DNA of 41,264 bases, from positions 1 through 41,264 of the forward strand of contig JAEZFW010000044.1 of assembly GCA_023417315.1 (NCBI GenBank). Reading direction: 5' to 3'. Origin of the DNA: Pseudomonadota bacterium. Lineage in GTDB: Bacteria > Pseudomonadota > Gammaproteobacteria > Steroidobacterales > Steroidobacteraceae. A program made the translations under genes and the position numbers. Shown in pieces: positions 32,908-41,170 of the stretch; positions within the stretch are counted from its first letter, which is position 1; each line of letters starts with the position of its first letter. Below the pieces are notes generated by a model. That model worked only from the letters and a program-made list of their open reading frames with translations, made no database searches and had not been told where the DNA came from.

Positions 32908-33780
32908 ATGAATCCGGTCCTCAAATCGGTACTGCGAACGTTCGTGCGCGCGGCTCGTCCGCATCTCGAATTCACGGGCTTGTTGCAGACCTCGGGCGTG
33001 CTGGCGAAGTCCACGGCGGTGTGGAAGCCGGGGGCGGAGCGAGTCGTCGTTCTTGCACCGCACATGGACGATGAGACGATCGGTTGCGGCGGAACTGTTG
33101 CACTGCACGCTCGAGCCGGCGGTTCCGTCACGGTCGTATTTCTCACCGACGGACGCAACGGCGGTGGCGGCATCGGTGCGCTCTCGGGGGCGGCGCGAGC
33201 TCACAAGCAACTCGAGTTGATCGAAACGCGCAAGCGCGAAGCACAGGCCGCTTTGCTGGCGCTCGGCGCGAGCGACATGCGCTGTCTCGGGATCTGCGAT
33301 GGCGATCTGGCCAAAGAAGTCGATCGGGCCGCCGAGAAACTCGCCGGCATCTTGGGCGAGCTCCAACCCGAAATCGTTTATCTGCCTTTCTTCGTCGACG
33401 AGCATTCGGATCATCGTGCGACGAGCGAAGTGCTGCTCGCGGCCGCCAACGGTCTGTCGATCAATTTCACATGCGCCGGCTATGAAGTCTGGACGCCCTT
33501 GTTTCCGAACTGCATCGTGAATATAGCGGCGACGAAAGACATCAAAGAGCGCGCATTGCAAAGCTATGAAAGTCAGCTTCAGGACGGAGATTATTTACGA
33601 GCGGCCATGGGCCTGAGTGCATATCGTTCCATCGCGCTGTTAGGCGCACGGGATTCGTATGCCGAAGCGTTCTTCATGTGCTCGCTCGCGACGTATCGCG
33701 CACTCCATGCGCAGTTCTTCGCATCACCCGTGAGCGCACGAGCGGGCGAGTTGCGCGCTCGCACCGCCACTGCACCTTGA
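32908..33780 (+). CDS. PIG-L family deacetylase
   Basis: 290 residues from ATG 32908. An in-frame start 13 codons earlier lacks a good ribosome site. PIG-L/LmbE fold: VVVLAPHMDDETIGCGGTVA gives the zinc motif H-x-D-D, and DEHSDHRATSEVLLAA supplies the third zinc ligand region (H-x-D-H). Also FLTDGRNGGGG and KREAQAALLALGASD. Such zinc enzymes remove N-acetyl groups from sugars (GlcNAc-PI, GlcN-malate or Ins type, glycan precursors). A GT4 glycosyltransferase starts 28 bp downstream, so the pair probably builds and deacetylates one glycoside. That is inference; no bacillithiol or other thiol gene is present. Confidence 0.9.
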   Translation: MNPVLKSVLRTFVRAARPHLEFTGLLQTSGVLAKSTAVWKPGAERVVVLAPHMDDETIGCGGTVALHARAGGSVTVVFLTDGRNGGGGIGALSGAARAHKQLELIETRKREAQAALLALGASDMRCLGICDGDLAKEVDRAAEKLAGILGELQPEIVYLPFFVDEHSDHRATSEVLLAAANGLSINFTCAGYEVWTPLFPNCIVNIAATKDIKERALQSYESQLQDGDYLRAAMGLSAYRSIALLGARDSYAEAFFMCSLATYRALHAQFFASPVSARAGELRARTATAP

Positions 33781-33808
33781 GCAACGCGGCCCCAGCAAGG
33801 ATTCAGAT

Positions 33809-34987
33809 ATGGCTGCCGTAGTCGTACGCCCTCTGAGGGCATCAAGCAGACGCGCTGATGAGCAGCGTCCCGAACGCCCGCTACGTATCGGTATCATGCT
33901 CAGGCACTGGGAGCAGCATGGCGGGATCACGGTCTACGGCCAACAGTTGACGAAAGCGATCCTGCAGCTCGATACGCCGCATACATTCGTGCTGTTCTAT
34001 CGCAACCCGGCTTTGTGCGGAACGTTTGCCGATGCGCCCAACACTTACGAAGTCGCCTTGCCGTCGCCCAACATACTGGAATGGGATCAGCTCGCCGTCC
34101 GGCGCGCGGTGTCGGACTATCGAATCGATGTGTTGTTCAATCCCAAGTTCTCGGTACCGCTCGGGATCTCGTGCCCGACGGCCTGGGTGTGCCATGGCCT
34201 GGATTGGTACGTGATGCCGAACGCTTCTCCGCTGCGGCATCGCCTAGCGCATCAATTCCTCGTACCTCGCTATGCGAGACAGGCGCAAGCCATCATTTCC
34301 GTTTCTAATCTGACGAGCGAGCATCTTTCTCAGTACCTGCAAGTTCCGCCCGAACGCGTTCACACGATCTACCCGGGAATCAGTCCGCATTTTTCGCGAG
34401 AGTTCAATCAGTCAGAGCTCGCGAATGTGCGGCGGCGTTTGCAGTTGCCCGAACGCTATGTCGTGTACAGCGGAGCGGTGTATCCGCCGAAGAATTTCAC
34501 TCGGCTCGTGAGCGCGTATGCGCAGGTCGGACCCCGACTTGGCGTGTCGCTCGTGATTGCCGGTGGGGAGAACCGATACTTATCGGCTCGCGAGATTCAC
34601 GAGCCGGAGCGGTTGGGTCTTGGACCTTGGGTGCGCCGTTTGGGTTGGGTCGAGCACGAGTCATTGCCGGCGGTGTATTCGATGGCGGAGGCATTGCTGC
34701 TGCCCTCGACCTTCGAATCGGTCGGGCTTCCTGTGCTTGAGGCAATGGCCGCTGGTTGCCCAGTGCTCACCTCGAATCGGTGGGGAACGAGGGAAATCGC
34801 GGAAGGCGCCGCGGAGCTCGTCGACCCGGACTCCGTCGAGTCCATCGTCACGGGTCTCGAGCGCCTGCTGTGCGATGCGGATCGTCGAGCAGCATTGATT
34901 GCTGCCGGAAAGGCGCGGGCGGCGCAGTTTCGTTGGGATGTGACGGCACGCAAGGTCGTGAGCGTGCTCGAAGGCATCGCTCGTTGA
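33809..34987 (+). CDS. Family 4 glycosyltransferase
   Basis: 392 residues, GT-B fold. N-terminal acceptor domain: LRIGIMLRHWEQHGGITVYG, then PTAWVCHGLDWYVMP, then AQAIISVSNLTSEHL. C-terminal donor domain: VYSGAVYPPKNFTRLVSAYA, VIAGGENR, LGWVEHESLPAVYSMAEALL and the retaining GT4 motif FESVGLPVLEAMAAG (E-x7-E), then SNRWGTREIAEGAAELVDP. It transfers a sugar from a nucleotide donor in the cytosol or at the membrane face. AAGGA lies 8-9 nt before the ATG. It is downstream of the PIG-L gene and abuts the next unknown gene (overlap possible through a TTG at 34984). Confidence 0.92.
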   Translation: MAAVVVRPLRASSRRADEQRPERPLRIGIMLRHWEQHGGITVYGQQLTKAILQLDTPHTFVLFYRNPALCGTFADAPNTYEVALPSPNILEWDQLAVRRAVSDYRIDVLFNPKFSVPLGISCPTAWVCHGLDWYVMPNASPLRHRLAHQFLVPRYARQAQAIISVSNLTSEHLSQYLQVPPERVHTIYPGISPHFSREFNQSELANVRRRLQLPERYVVYSGAVYPPKNFTRLVSAYAQVGPRLGVSLVIAGGENRYLSAREIHEPERLGLGPWVRRLGWVEHESLPAVYSMAEALLLPSTFESVGLPVLEAMAAGCPVLTSNRWGTREIAEGAAELVDPDSVESIVTGLERLLCDADRRAALIAAGKARAAQFRWDVTARKVVSVLEGIAR

Positions 34988-34998
34988 CGCCGACTACG

Positions 34999-35547
34999 AT
35001 GCGCACGCGAGCGCCTTCGAAGCGCAAGCGCACTTCCGTCAAGCTGCCAACACGCGTGGTCGTCAACGATCGCATGCAGCACGGCTACCGCTACACGCGC
35101 GCCGAGCCGATGGGGAAAAATTTCCGCGAGGACTTCACGCCTGAGCTGACGCCCAAGCAGATGCTGAGATTGGGCGTCTTCGGCGGGAAGTACATGACCG
35201 ACTGCGGCGCCGAATTCCCGGCAGATTGGTTCGCTCGCGCCAAGCTCGCTCCCGAGCGCCGCAATCCGCGCCTGAACTTCTTCGGTGTCAACGCTTCACA
35301 GCCGCTGTCGGTCTGGCGGGCGAAAGGCTGGATTCATGAGGACGACCCGCGCGGCTGGTTCCAGTGGTACTGCCGTTACTATATGGGTCGTCGCCACGAA
35401 GACGACGATCGACAGATTCGCCGCTGGCGCGCAATCGCGCGACACGTCACGCAGATCAAACGCAACTGCCCTCGCGGTGCGCTCACGTGCCGCAAACGTC
35501 AGCGCCAAGCGTTACTGCATTGGGCCTACGACTCTCGCAAGCTCTAG
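34999..35547 (+). CDS. Conserved protein of unknown function
   Basis: 182 residues from ATG 34999. A TTG at 34984, overlapping the glycosyltransferase TGA, is the alternative start. I do not recognise a named domain. It is basic and rich in W, Y, R: PMGKNFREDFTPELTPKQML, then FGGKYMTDCGAEFPADWF, then FGVNASQPLSVWRAKGWIHE, then DPRGWFQWYCRYYMGRRHED, DRQIRRWRAIARHVTQIKRN and CRKRQRQALLHWAYDSRKL. These look highly constrained. I recall near-identical stretches in unnamed proteins of bacteria and some eukaryotes, unverified. No signal or membrane segment; five Cys. It may share an operon with the PIG-L and GT4 genes, but a sugar-related role is only guesswork. Confidence 0.8.
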   Translation: MRTRAPSKRKRTSVKLPTRVVVNDRMQHGYRYTRAEPMGKNFREDFTPELTPKQMLRLGVFGGKYMTDCGAEFPADWFARAKLAPERRNPRLNFFGVNASQPLSVWRAKGWIHEDDPRGWFQWYCRYYMGRRHEDDDRQIRRWRAIARHVTQIKRNCPRGALTCRKRQRQALLHWAYDSRKL

Positions 35548-35556
35548 CGAGCTCTC

Positions 35557-35647
35557 GGCCACCTGGCTTACTGGCCAACTGGCAACTAGCCAGAAACGAG
35601 TTGTACTCTGCAGTCTCGATCTGGCCAGTGGCCAGTGGCCAATTGCC
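35557..35647. repeat. Inverted pair of GGCCAACT arrays (element D)
   Basis: The left arm (35557-35592) starts 10 nt after the stop of the unknown gene and ends in CCAGA (35590-35594). TCTGG at 35620-35624 leads into the right arm (to 35647, CTGGCCAGTGGCCAGTGGCC and onward). The core is only about 25 nt, the shortest of this word's four elements. Confidence 0.88.
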
Positions 35648-36231
35648 ACCCACCAATGCCAGTAGCGCGGGAGCGATCAGCGTAGCGGTGCGAGTTGGCG
35701 GATGCGAATCCAGTCAATATCGACGTGGCCGAGCTGCGTGCCTTCCGATCGTCGAATAGCTGAAGAGCGCCGGCCGAGCGCTGTGGTTCCGTAATCCTTG
35801 AGCTTGTTCACCCATCTCAGACGGACAGATCCTGTCCGATTCTGTCCGCGGTCTGTCCGGCGAACACGCCGGACAGCGTCCCGTCTCCTCTGATCCGCGG
35901 CCGCATCGCGCTGTTTCGCGGGAAAAAGCTGGGTTTTTCGAGTGGCGCCGGCTTGGCACAGGTCGTGCAATCTCTTCGCCCATCGGTAACGCGGACACTC
36001 GCATCGAGTGATGGGCAAGAGGGCGATGACACACCACTGCGGCGAATCGAAGTTCACGATCCACTTGCGTGCTAGATCGTCGCACCGCGTTCATGTGTTT
36101 TCGCTCCCGGTTGGCTGCGAACTGCCGGGGGCGAGATCCGAGCGATCCGCGTGGTCGCTCGACCTATTCGACGTGCGAACGATCGGTCCGATCGGGCGCA
36201 CTTGCAGCGGCCTTACCCTGGGATATTGGTC
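35648..36231. other. Gap of about 580 bp with no intact gene
   Basis: No convincing gene. The minus strand ends near 35680 with a frame whose last residues read HVDIDWIRIRQLAPLR, reminiscent of the C-terminal strand of secreted beta-sandwich or glycoside-hydrolase-like proteins. Upstream of it the frame looks random, so it may be a decayed remnant. A CTGTCC-rich hairpin lies at 35853-35876. The promoter of the following adaptor gene was not identified. Confidence 0.4.
35853..35876. repeat. Perfect 10-bp hairpin in a CTGTCC-rich patch
   Basis: CTGTCCGGCG-aaca-CGCCGGACAG, preceded within 30 nt by GGACAG-atc-CTGTCC and another CTGTCC. The stem is GC-rich with a 4-nt loop and no T-tract on either strand. 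Confidence 0.7.
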
Positions 36232-37548
36232 ATGATCGCCGTGGTCAAGAATGAAGACGTGCGGCGAGTCACTCCCATTAGAGATACGTCGGCTCAGGAT
36301 CAGCTCGTCGATCCGCGCGCGGGAACGGCTCGCCGCCGTTATAAGATCATCGCCGCAGCCCTCGGCGCACTGGTGCTCCTCATCGCGATCGTGGTGCTCG
36401 CCCGTAATTGGCTGTCGGCCGAAGTTTCAGTGCCGCGCGAGCGCGTGCGCATCGCGGAAGTCACGCGCGGAACATTCATCCGCGACGTTTCCGCTCAAGG
36501 TACGGTCGTTGCGGCGGTGAGCCCCACGTTGTTTGCGCCCGCGGCGGGCACGGTGCTGTTCCAAGTGCAGGCCGGCGATGAAGTGAAGAAATCGCAGGTG
36601 CTGGCAAAGCTGGAAAGCCCCGAGCTGCTCAATGAGCTCGAGCGCGAACGCGCCACTTTGGAAGGTCTTGAAGTTGCCGTGCAGCGCCAGTCGATCGACA
36701 CGCGCCGACAGCTGCTCGCGAATCAGCAGGCAAGCGATCTTGCGAATGTGAACATCCAAGCTGCAGAGCGCGAGCTGCGCCGTGCCGAGGATTCATGGCA
36801 GAAGCGCCTCATCAGCGAACGCGATTTCGAGAAGGCGCGCGATGATGCTGCGGCTGCGGCCGTCAATCACAAGCATGCGCTCGAAACCGCGCTGCTGCAG
36901 AAAGAGAGCCTCGAGTTCGAGTTGCGCGCGAGACGCCTCGAGCGCGACCGGCAGCGCCTCGTGGTCGCGGATCTCGAGCGCCGGGTAGCCGACCTCGATA
37001 TGAAGTCTCCTGTCGATGGCGTGGTTGGGACACTTTCGGTTGCCGAGCGCACGTCGGTCGCGCTCAACGCGCCGCTGTTGACGGTCGTCGACCTGACCGC
37101 TTTCGAGATCGAATTCCTGATCCCCGAGACTTATGCGGACGATCTCGGATTGGGGATGGATGCAGAGGTCACGTACTCGGGTCGCAAATATGCGGCGAAG
37201 GTCAGCGCCGTATCGCCCGAGGTGCGGCAAGGACAGGTCGCTGGGCGACTTCGCTTCTCGGGTGAGGCGCCAAAAGGATTGCGCCAGAATCAGCGCGTCA
37301 CGACCCGCATCGTGCTCGAATCGCGCGACGACGTGCTGAAGGTGGCACGCGGTCCCTTCCTCGATGCGGGCGGCCGGCGTGTTGCGTATGTCGTGCAAGA
37401 CGATATCGCGCAGCGGACTGCGATCCGCACGGGCGCTACCAGTGTCTCCGAGATCGAGATCTTGGAGGGCTTACAGGTTGGCGATCGCATCATCTTGTCC
37501 AGCATCGGCGAATTCGAAAGCGCCGCGACCGTACGGCTTGCTGATTAG
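36232..37548 (+). CDS. HlyD/MacA-like periplasmic adaptor of an ABC exporter
   Basis: 438 residues from ATG 36232. The longer frame from 36151 has no ribosome site. A cytoplasmic N-terminus of about 38 residues and one TM helix (about 39-57, IIAAALGALVLLIAIVVLA) are followed by the barrel-lipoyl part (GTFIRDVSAQGTVV, FAPAAGTVLFQVQAGDEVKK), a long coiled-coil hairpin (about 120-250) and the second lipoyl and barrel half (MKSPVDGVVGTLSVAERTSV, LRQNQRVTTRIVLESRDDVL). It would link an inner-membrane ABC pump to an outer-membrane channel. The ATPase and two permeases follow on the same strand; no TolC gene is in the window. Substrate unknown. Confidence 0.92.
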   Translation: MIAVVKNEDVRRVTPIRDTSAQDQLVDPRAGTARRRYKIIAAALGALVLLIAIVVLARNWLSAEVSVPRERVRIAEVTRGTFIRDVSAQGTVVAAVSPTLFAPAAGTVLFQVQAGDEVKKSQVLAKLESPELLNELERERATLEGLEVAVQRQSIDTRRQLLANQQASDLANVNIQAAERELRRAEDSWQKRLISERDFEKARDDAAAAAVNHKHALETALLQKESLEFELRARRLERDRQRLVVADLERRVADLDMKSPVDGVVGTLSVAERTSVALNAPLLTVVDLTAFEIEFLIPETYADDLGLGMDAEVTYSGRKYAAKVSAVSPEVRQGQVAGRLRFSGEAPKGLRQNQRVTTRIVLESRDDVLKVARGPFLDAGGRRVAYVVQDDIAQRTAIRTGATSVSEIEILEGLQVGDRIILSSIGEFESAATVRLAD

Positions 37549-37555
37549 GTTTGTT

Positions 37556-37710
37556 GAGCGGTTAGCGGTTAGGGGTTACCGGTTAGACCAGAAATGGAGA
37601 CAACGATGACAGGCCATTGCGCCCACTTATCCACGATCACAAAACGCTGCTGCGGCCGTCTTGCTGCTTCTGGCTTTACTAACCGCTAACCCCTAACCGC
37701 TAACCGCTTC
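37556..37710. repeat. Inverted pair of TAACCGC arrays between adaptor and ATPase genes
   Basis: The left arm (37556-37587, GCGGTTAGCGGTTAGGGGTT and onward) starts 8 nt after the adaptor stop and is followed by CCAGAA (37588-37593). TTCTGG (37668-37673) precedes the right arm (37679-37710, CTAACCGCTAACCCCTAACC and onward). Even the variant AACCCCT/AGGGGTT unit is mirrored in both arms. The core has a short frame with a ribosome site (ATG 37606, 27 codons). Confidence 0.92.
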
Positions 37711-37722
37711 GAGGTTCAACAC

Positions 37723-38439
37723 ATGCTCTCCATGCACGACATCAGCAAGGTCTTTCGAACGGATCTCATCGAGACGCATGCGCTGCGCAAGTTCAGTCTC
37801 GAGGTGAAGGAGGGCGAGTTCGTCGCTGTCACCGGCCCATCGGGCTCGGGCAAGACGACCTTCCTGAACATCGCAGGATTACTGGAGACGTTCGATACCG
37901 GTACGTATCGATTGGATGGAGAAGACGTCAGCAAGCTCTCGGATGACGAACGCTCGCGTATCCGCAATCGCAAGATCGGGTTCATCTTCCAGAGCTTCAA
38001 TCTGATTCCTGACCTCGATCTCTTCGACAACGTCGATGTGCCGCTGCGCTATCGGGGTATGAGCGCGCCCGAGCGCAAGAAACGAATCATGGAAGCGCTG
38101 GAGCTCGTCGGACTGGCCTCGCGCATGAAGCACATTCCGGCGCAGCTCTCGGGCGGTCAACAGCAGCGCGTCGCAATCGCGCGTGCGCTCGCGGGCAGTC
38201 CGCGCATCTTGCTCGCCGACGAGCCGACAGGAAATCTCGATTCCTTGATGGCGCGCCAAGTCGTCGACTTGCTCGAGGACATCAATCGTCACGGCACCAC
38301 GATCGTCATGGTCACTCACGATCCGGAGCTCGCGCGGCGCGCACATCGTAACGTGCACGTGATGGATGGGCAGGTGACGGATCTGCAGCCGTTCGCCGCG
38401 AAGCCCCTCGTGCGCCCCGAAGCGCTCGCTGCGGTTTGA
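37723..38439 (+). CDS. ABC transporter ATP-binding protein (MacB/LolD-type)
   Basis: 238 residues from ATG 37723. Walker A is GPSGSGKTT (38-46), the Q-loop is IFQSFNLIPDLDLFDNV, the signature is LSGGQQQRV (142-150), Walker B is ILLADEPTGNLDS (Asp166, Glu167) and the H-loop is VTHDPE. The ADEPTGNLDS form and length are typical of the stand-alone ATPases that pair with FtsX/MacB-like permeases (mechanotransmission exporters) rather than importers. It lies between the adaptor and the two permease genes. The stop is about 40 nt before the first permease start. It energises the export complex; substrate unknown. Confidence 0.93.
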   Translation: MLSMHDISKVFRTDLIETHALRKFSLEVKEGEFVAVTGPSGSGKTTFLNIAGLLETFDTGTYRLDGEDVSKLSDDERSRIRNRKIGFIFQSFNLIPDLDLFDNVDVPLRYRGMSAPERKKRIMEALELVGLASRMKHIPAQLSGGQQQRVAIARALAGSPRILLADEPTGNLDSLMARQVVDLLEDINRHGTTIVMVTHDPELARRAHRNVHVMDGQVTDLQPFAAKPLVRPEALAAV

Positions 38440-38477
38440 TCCCGAGTCTCTCGATCGCTCATCGCTGGAACGACGCC

Positions 38478-39797
38478 ATGCTCACCTACTATCTTCGCCT
38501 TGCCAGCAAGAGCCTTAAGCGCAATCCGATCATCGCCGCGCTCATGATCGGCGCGATCGCTCTTGGAGTCGGCATCTGCGCCACGACGCTCACGGTGTAT
38601 CGCTTGATGTCGGGCAATCCGATCGAGCATCGCAACGATGTGCTGTATGCCGTGACGCTCGACAGTTGGGATGCCGAGGAGCCTGCCGATGACGATCGGC
38701 CTGAGCTACCTCCGCGCGAGCTGACGTATCGAGACGCGATGGCGCTGCTCGAGTCGGACATTCCGACGCGCAAAGCGGCGATGCACAAGAGCGGCTTCGT
38801 GCTCGATCCGGTCCATACGGAAGGTGCAAAGCCCTTCCTCGTGGAAGCACGCATGACGACCAACGACTTCTTCCCAATGTTCGACGTGCCGTTCCTCTAT
38901 GGCGGTCCATGGGATGATTCCGCGGATGAATCCGCGCAATTGGTCGTGGTGCTCTCGAAGGAGACGAACGAGAAATCCTTCGGCGGTGGGGACAGCGTCG
39001 GCCGCATGCTCGAGCTCGATGGCCGTCAGTTCAAAATCGTCGGCGTGCTCGATGAGTGGTCGCCGACACCGAAGTTCTACGACTTGAACAACGGCGCGTT
39101 CGACGACCCGGAAGAAGTGTATGCGCCCGTGGCGCTCACGCGCGAGCTGGAGCTCGATAGTCACGGGAACATCAATTGCTGGAAAGATGAGCCGATCGAC
39201 TCGTTCCAGCAGTTCTTGGATAGCGAGTGCGTGTGGTGGCAGTTCTGGGCCGAGCTGCCGACGCAGGAGCACGTCGCATCGTTCCAAAGCTTCATGGACA
39301 ATTATGTGCGCGAACAGAAGAAGTTCGGTCGGTTCGAACGCCCGCTCAACAATCAGCTGCGCCGGCCGGACGATTGGATGGTCATCAACGAGGTGGTGCG
39401 CGACGACAACAGAGTCCTGGTGGGGCTCTCTTTCATGTTTCTCGCGGTGTGCTTACTGAACATGATCGGCCTGTTGCTCGCGAAATTCCTCGGTGCTGCG
39501 CCGGTCGTGGGGTTGCGTCGCGCGCTGGGCGCCAGCAAGAGCGCAATCTTCGGTCAACACTTAGTCGAGGTCGGCGTGATCGGTTTCATCGGCGGCCTGC
39601 TCGGCATCCTCATCGCGGCATTGGGATTGTGGGGCATGCGTCAGCTCTATGAGAACTACGAAGCCCTCACCCGCCTGGATGTCACGATGGTTCTGATTAC
39701 GCTCGCGATCGCCATCGTCTCCGGCGTGCTCGCGGGTTTGTATCCCACGTGGCGCGTGTGCAGCGTACCGCCTGCGACGCATTTGAAGACGCAATGA
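38478..39797 (+). CDS. FtsX/MacB-like ABC permease, first copy
   Basis: 439 residues from ATG 38478 (MLTYYLRLASKSLKRNP). A TTG overlapping the ATPase stop at 38436 would add 14 residues. One TM helix near the N-terminus (IIAALMIGAIALGVGICATT), a large periplasmic MacB-PCD-like domain (about 40-310, including FPMFDVPFLYGGPW, QLVVVLSKETNEKSF and FKIVGVLDEWSP), and three C-terminal TM helices with the FtsX motif region (VVGLRRALGASKSAIFGQHL). It pairs with the second permease to form the membrane channel. The mature topology, four helices with a large periplasmic domain, is that of MacB-type exporters, here separated from the ATPase. Confidence 0.92.
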   Translation: MLTYYLRLASKSLKRNPIIAALMIGAIALGVGICATTLTVYRLMSGNPIEHRNDVLYAVTLDSWDAEEPADDDRPELPPRELTYRDAMALLESDIPTRKAAMHKSGFVLDPVHTEGAKPFLVEARMTTNDFFPMFDVPFLYGGPWDDSADESAQLVVVLSKETNEKSFGGGDSVGRMLELDGRQFKIVGVLDEWSPTPKFYDLNNGAFDDPEEVYAPVALTRELELDSHGNINCWKDEPIDSFQQFLDSECVWWQFWAELPTQEHVASFQSFMDNYVREQKKFGRFERPLNNQLRRPDDWMVINEVVRDDNRVLVGLSFMFLAVCLLNMIGLLLAKFLGAAPVVGLRRALGASKSAIFGQHLVEVGVIGFIGGLLGILIAALGLWGMRQLYENYEALTRLDVTMVLITLAIAIVSGVLAGLYPTWRVCSVPPATHLKTQ

Positions 39798-39806
39798 GAG
39801 GGCTGT

Positions 39807-39940
39807 CGGGTGATCGGGTATCGGGTTCTGGCCAGAAACACTCGCCATATACGTTCAAGTCTCGTTTGATCGCACGCGTCAGCAGCTTCGTCATCTCTGG
39901 CCAGTACCCAGTACCCAGTACCCAGTACCCAGCATCCCAG
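39807..39940. repeat. Inverted pair of CCCAGTA-type arrays between the permease genes
   Basis: The right arm (39896-39940) has four exact 7-nt copies (CCAGTACCCAGTACCCAGTA and onward). The left arm (39807-39834, GATCGGGTATCGGGTTCTGG) is its looser complement. The inner junction GGCCAGA (39831-39836) and TCTGGCC (39896-39902) are exact inverted partners. It starts about 10 nt after the first permease stop. Confidence 0.88.
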
Positions 39941-39958
39941 TATCCTGAGAGGAGTTCC

Positions 39959-41164
39959 ATGCACCTTCGCCCCATCTTGAGCGCGATGCTCCGGAACAAG
40001 ACCGGAGCCATTCTCGTCGGCTTGCAGATTGCGATCACGCTCGCTGTCGTTGCGAACGCGGTGTTCATCATCATGCAGCGCGTGGAGAAGATCGGTCGGC
40101 CTTCGGGCATCGATTCGCCGAATCTGTTCTTCGTGCAGAGCTATGGTTATGGTCCGAACTATGACCAGCGTGAGACGGTTCGGCACGATCTCGATCTGAT
40201 TCGATCCCTTCCGGGAGTCATCGATGCGTCCGTCACCACGGGTGTGCCGTTGTCAGGCGGCGGCGGTGCGAACAATTTCAGAAGTACCCCCGACAAAGAT
40301 GCGGTGGACGTGACGGGCAATTACTACGAGGTGGACGAGCACGGCGTGAATGCATTCGGCATCAAGCTGCGCGAAGGGCGCGCGTTCACGGAAGAGGAAA
40401 TCCAGTACAGCGAGAACTCGACGAGCAAGTTCGTTCCGTCCGTAATCATTACGGCCCCGATGGGCAAGAAGCTTTTCGGCGATGAGTCGCCGCTCGGTAA
40501 GCCGATCTACGATTCGCTCGGACAGTCCGCGACCGTCGTAGGCGTCATCGATCACATGCTCGGCGCATGGGTCGACTGGGATGAGCTCGACCAGGTGATC
40601 TTGCTGCCACGGATTCCGCCCGGTCCCGTGGCTCGCTACGTCGTGCGAGCGGAACCCGGACGGCGGGACGAGCTCATCATGGAAGTCGAGCGCAGACTGT
40701 CGGACGCCGACATCAGCCGCGCGATCAGTTGGGTGCGCCCGCACGATTACTACACCGAACGCAGCTACCGCGCGGACACTCGCATGATCGCCCTCTTGAG
40801 CGTGATCATCGTCTTCATGGTGCTCGTCACGGCACTCGGCATCGTCGGACTCGCGAGCTTCTATGTGAATCTGCGCACGAAGCAGATCGGTACACGCCGG
40901 GCGGTCGGTGCGCGCCGCATCGACATCATCCGCTACTTCATGCTCGAGAACTGGTTACTCACGACCGGCGGTGCGGTGCTGGGTACGCTGCTCGCATTCG
41001 CATTCGGGCAATGGCTGAGCTCGGCATACTCGCTCGATCGCCTCGAGCCCGCCTACGTCGCGATCGGCGTGCTCGTTTCGTGGGTGCTTGGACAACTGGC
41101 TGTATACGTGCCGGCCAGGCGCGCGGCAGCGATTCCGCCTGCGATTGCGACGAGGACGGTATGA
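39959..41164 (+). CDS. FtsX/MacB-like ABC permease, second copy
   Basis: 401 residues from ATG 39959, preceded by GAGAGGAG about 5 nt upstream. Upstream in-frame starts would translate the CCCAGTA element. TM1 is RNKTGAILVGLQIAITLAVVANAVFI. The periplasmic domain (about 45-285) includes GVIDASVTTGVPLSGGGGANNF and VVGVIDHMLGAWVDWDELDQ. C-terminal helices have IVGLASFYVNLRTKQIGTRRAVGARRIDI (the FtsX cytoplasmic loop: RTKQIGTRRAVGA), LLTTGGAVLGTLLAFAFG and LVSWVLGQLAVYVPARRAAAIPPAIATR. It is homologous to but distinct from the first permease. Two permeases with one ATPase suggest a heterodimeric MacB-like exporter with the adaptor encoded upstream. Confidence 0.93.
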   Translation: MHLRPILSAMLRNKTGAILVGLQIAITLAVVANAVFIIMQRVEKIGRPSGIDSPNLFFVQSYGYGPNYDQRETVRHDLDLIRSLPGVIDASVTTGVPLSGGGGANNFRSTPDKDAVDVTGNYYEVDEHGVNAFGIKLREGRAFTEEEIQYSENSTSKFVPSVIITAPMGKKLFGDESPLGKPIYDSLGQSATVVGVIDHMLGAWVDWDELDQVILLPRIPPGPVARYVVRAEPGRRDELIMEVERRLSDADISRAISWVRPHDYYTERSYRADTRMIALLSVIIVFMVLVTALGIVGLASFYVNLRTKQIGTRRAVGARRIDIIRYFMLENWLLTTGGAVLGTLLAFAFGQWLSSAYSLDRLEPAYVAIGVLVSWVLGQLAVYVPARRAAAIPPAIATRTV

Positions 41165-41170
41165 GAAATC

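Noticed and set aside
35677..36057. Minus-strand frame of 126 codons ending HVDIDWIRIRQLAPLR
   Set aside because: The tail resembles the end of secreted beta-sandwich proteins, but the rest looks random and there is no start signal. At most a remnant, so it is not listed as a gene.
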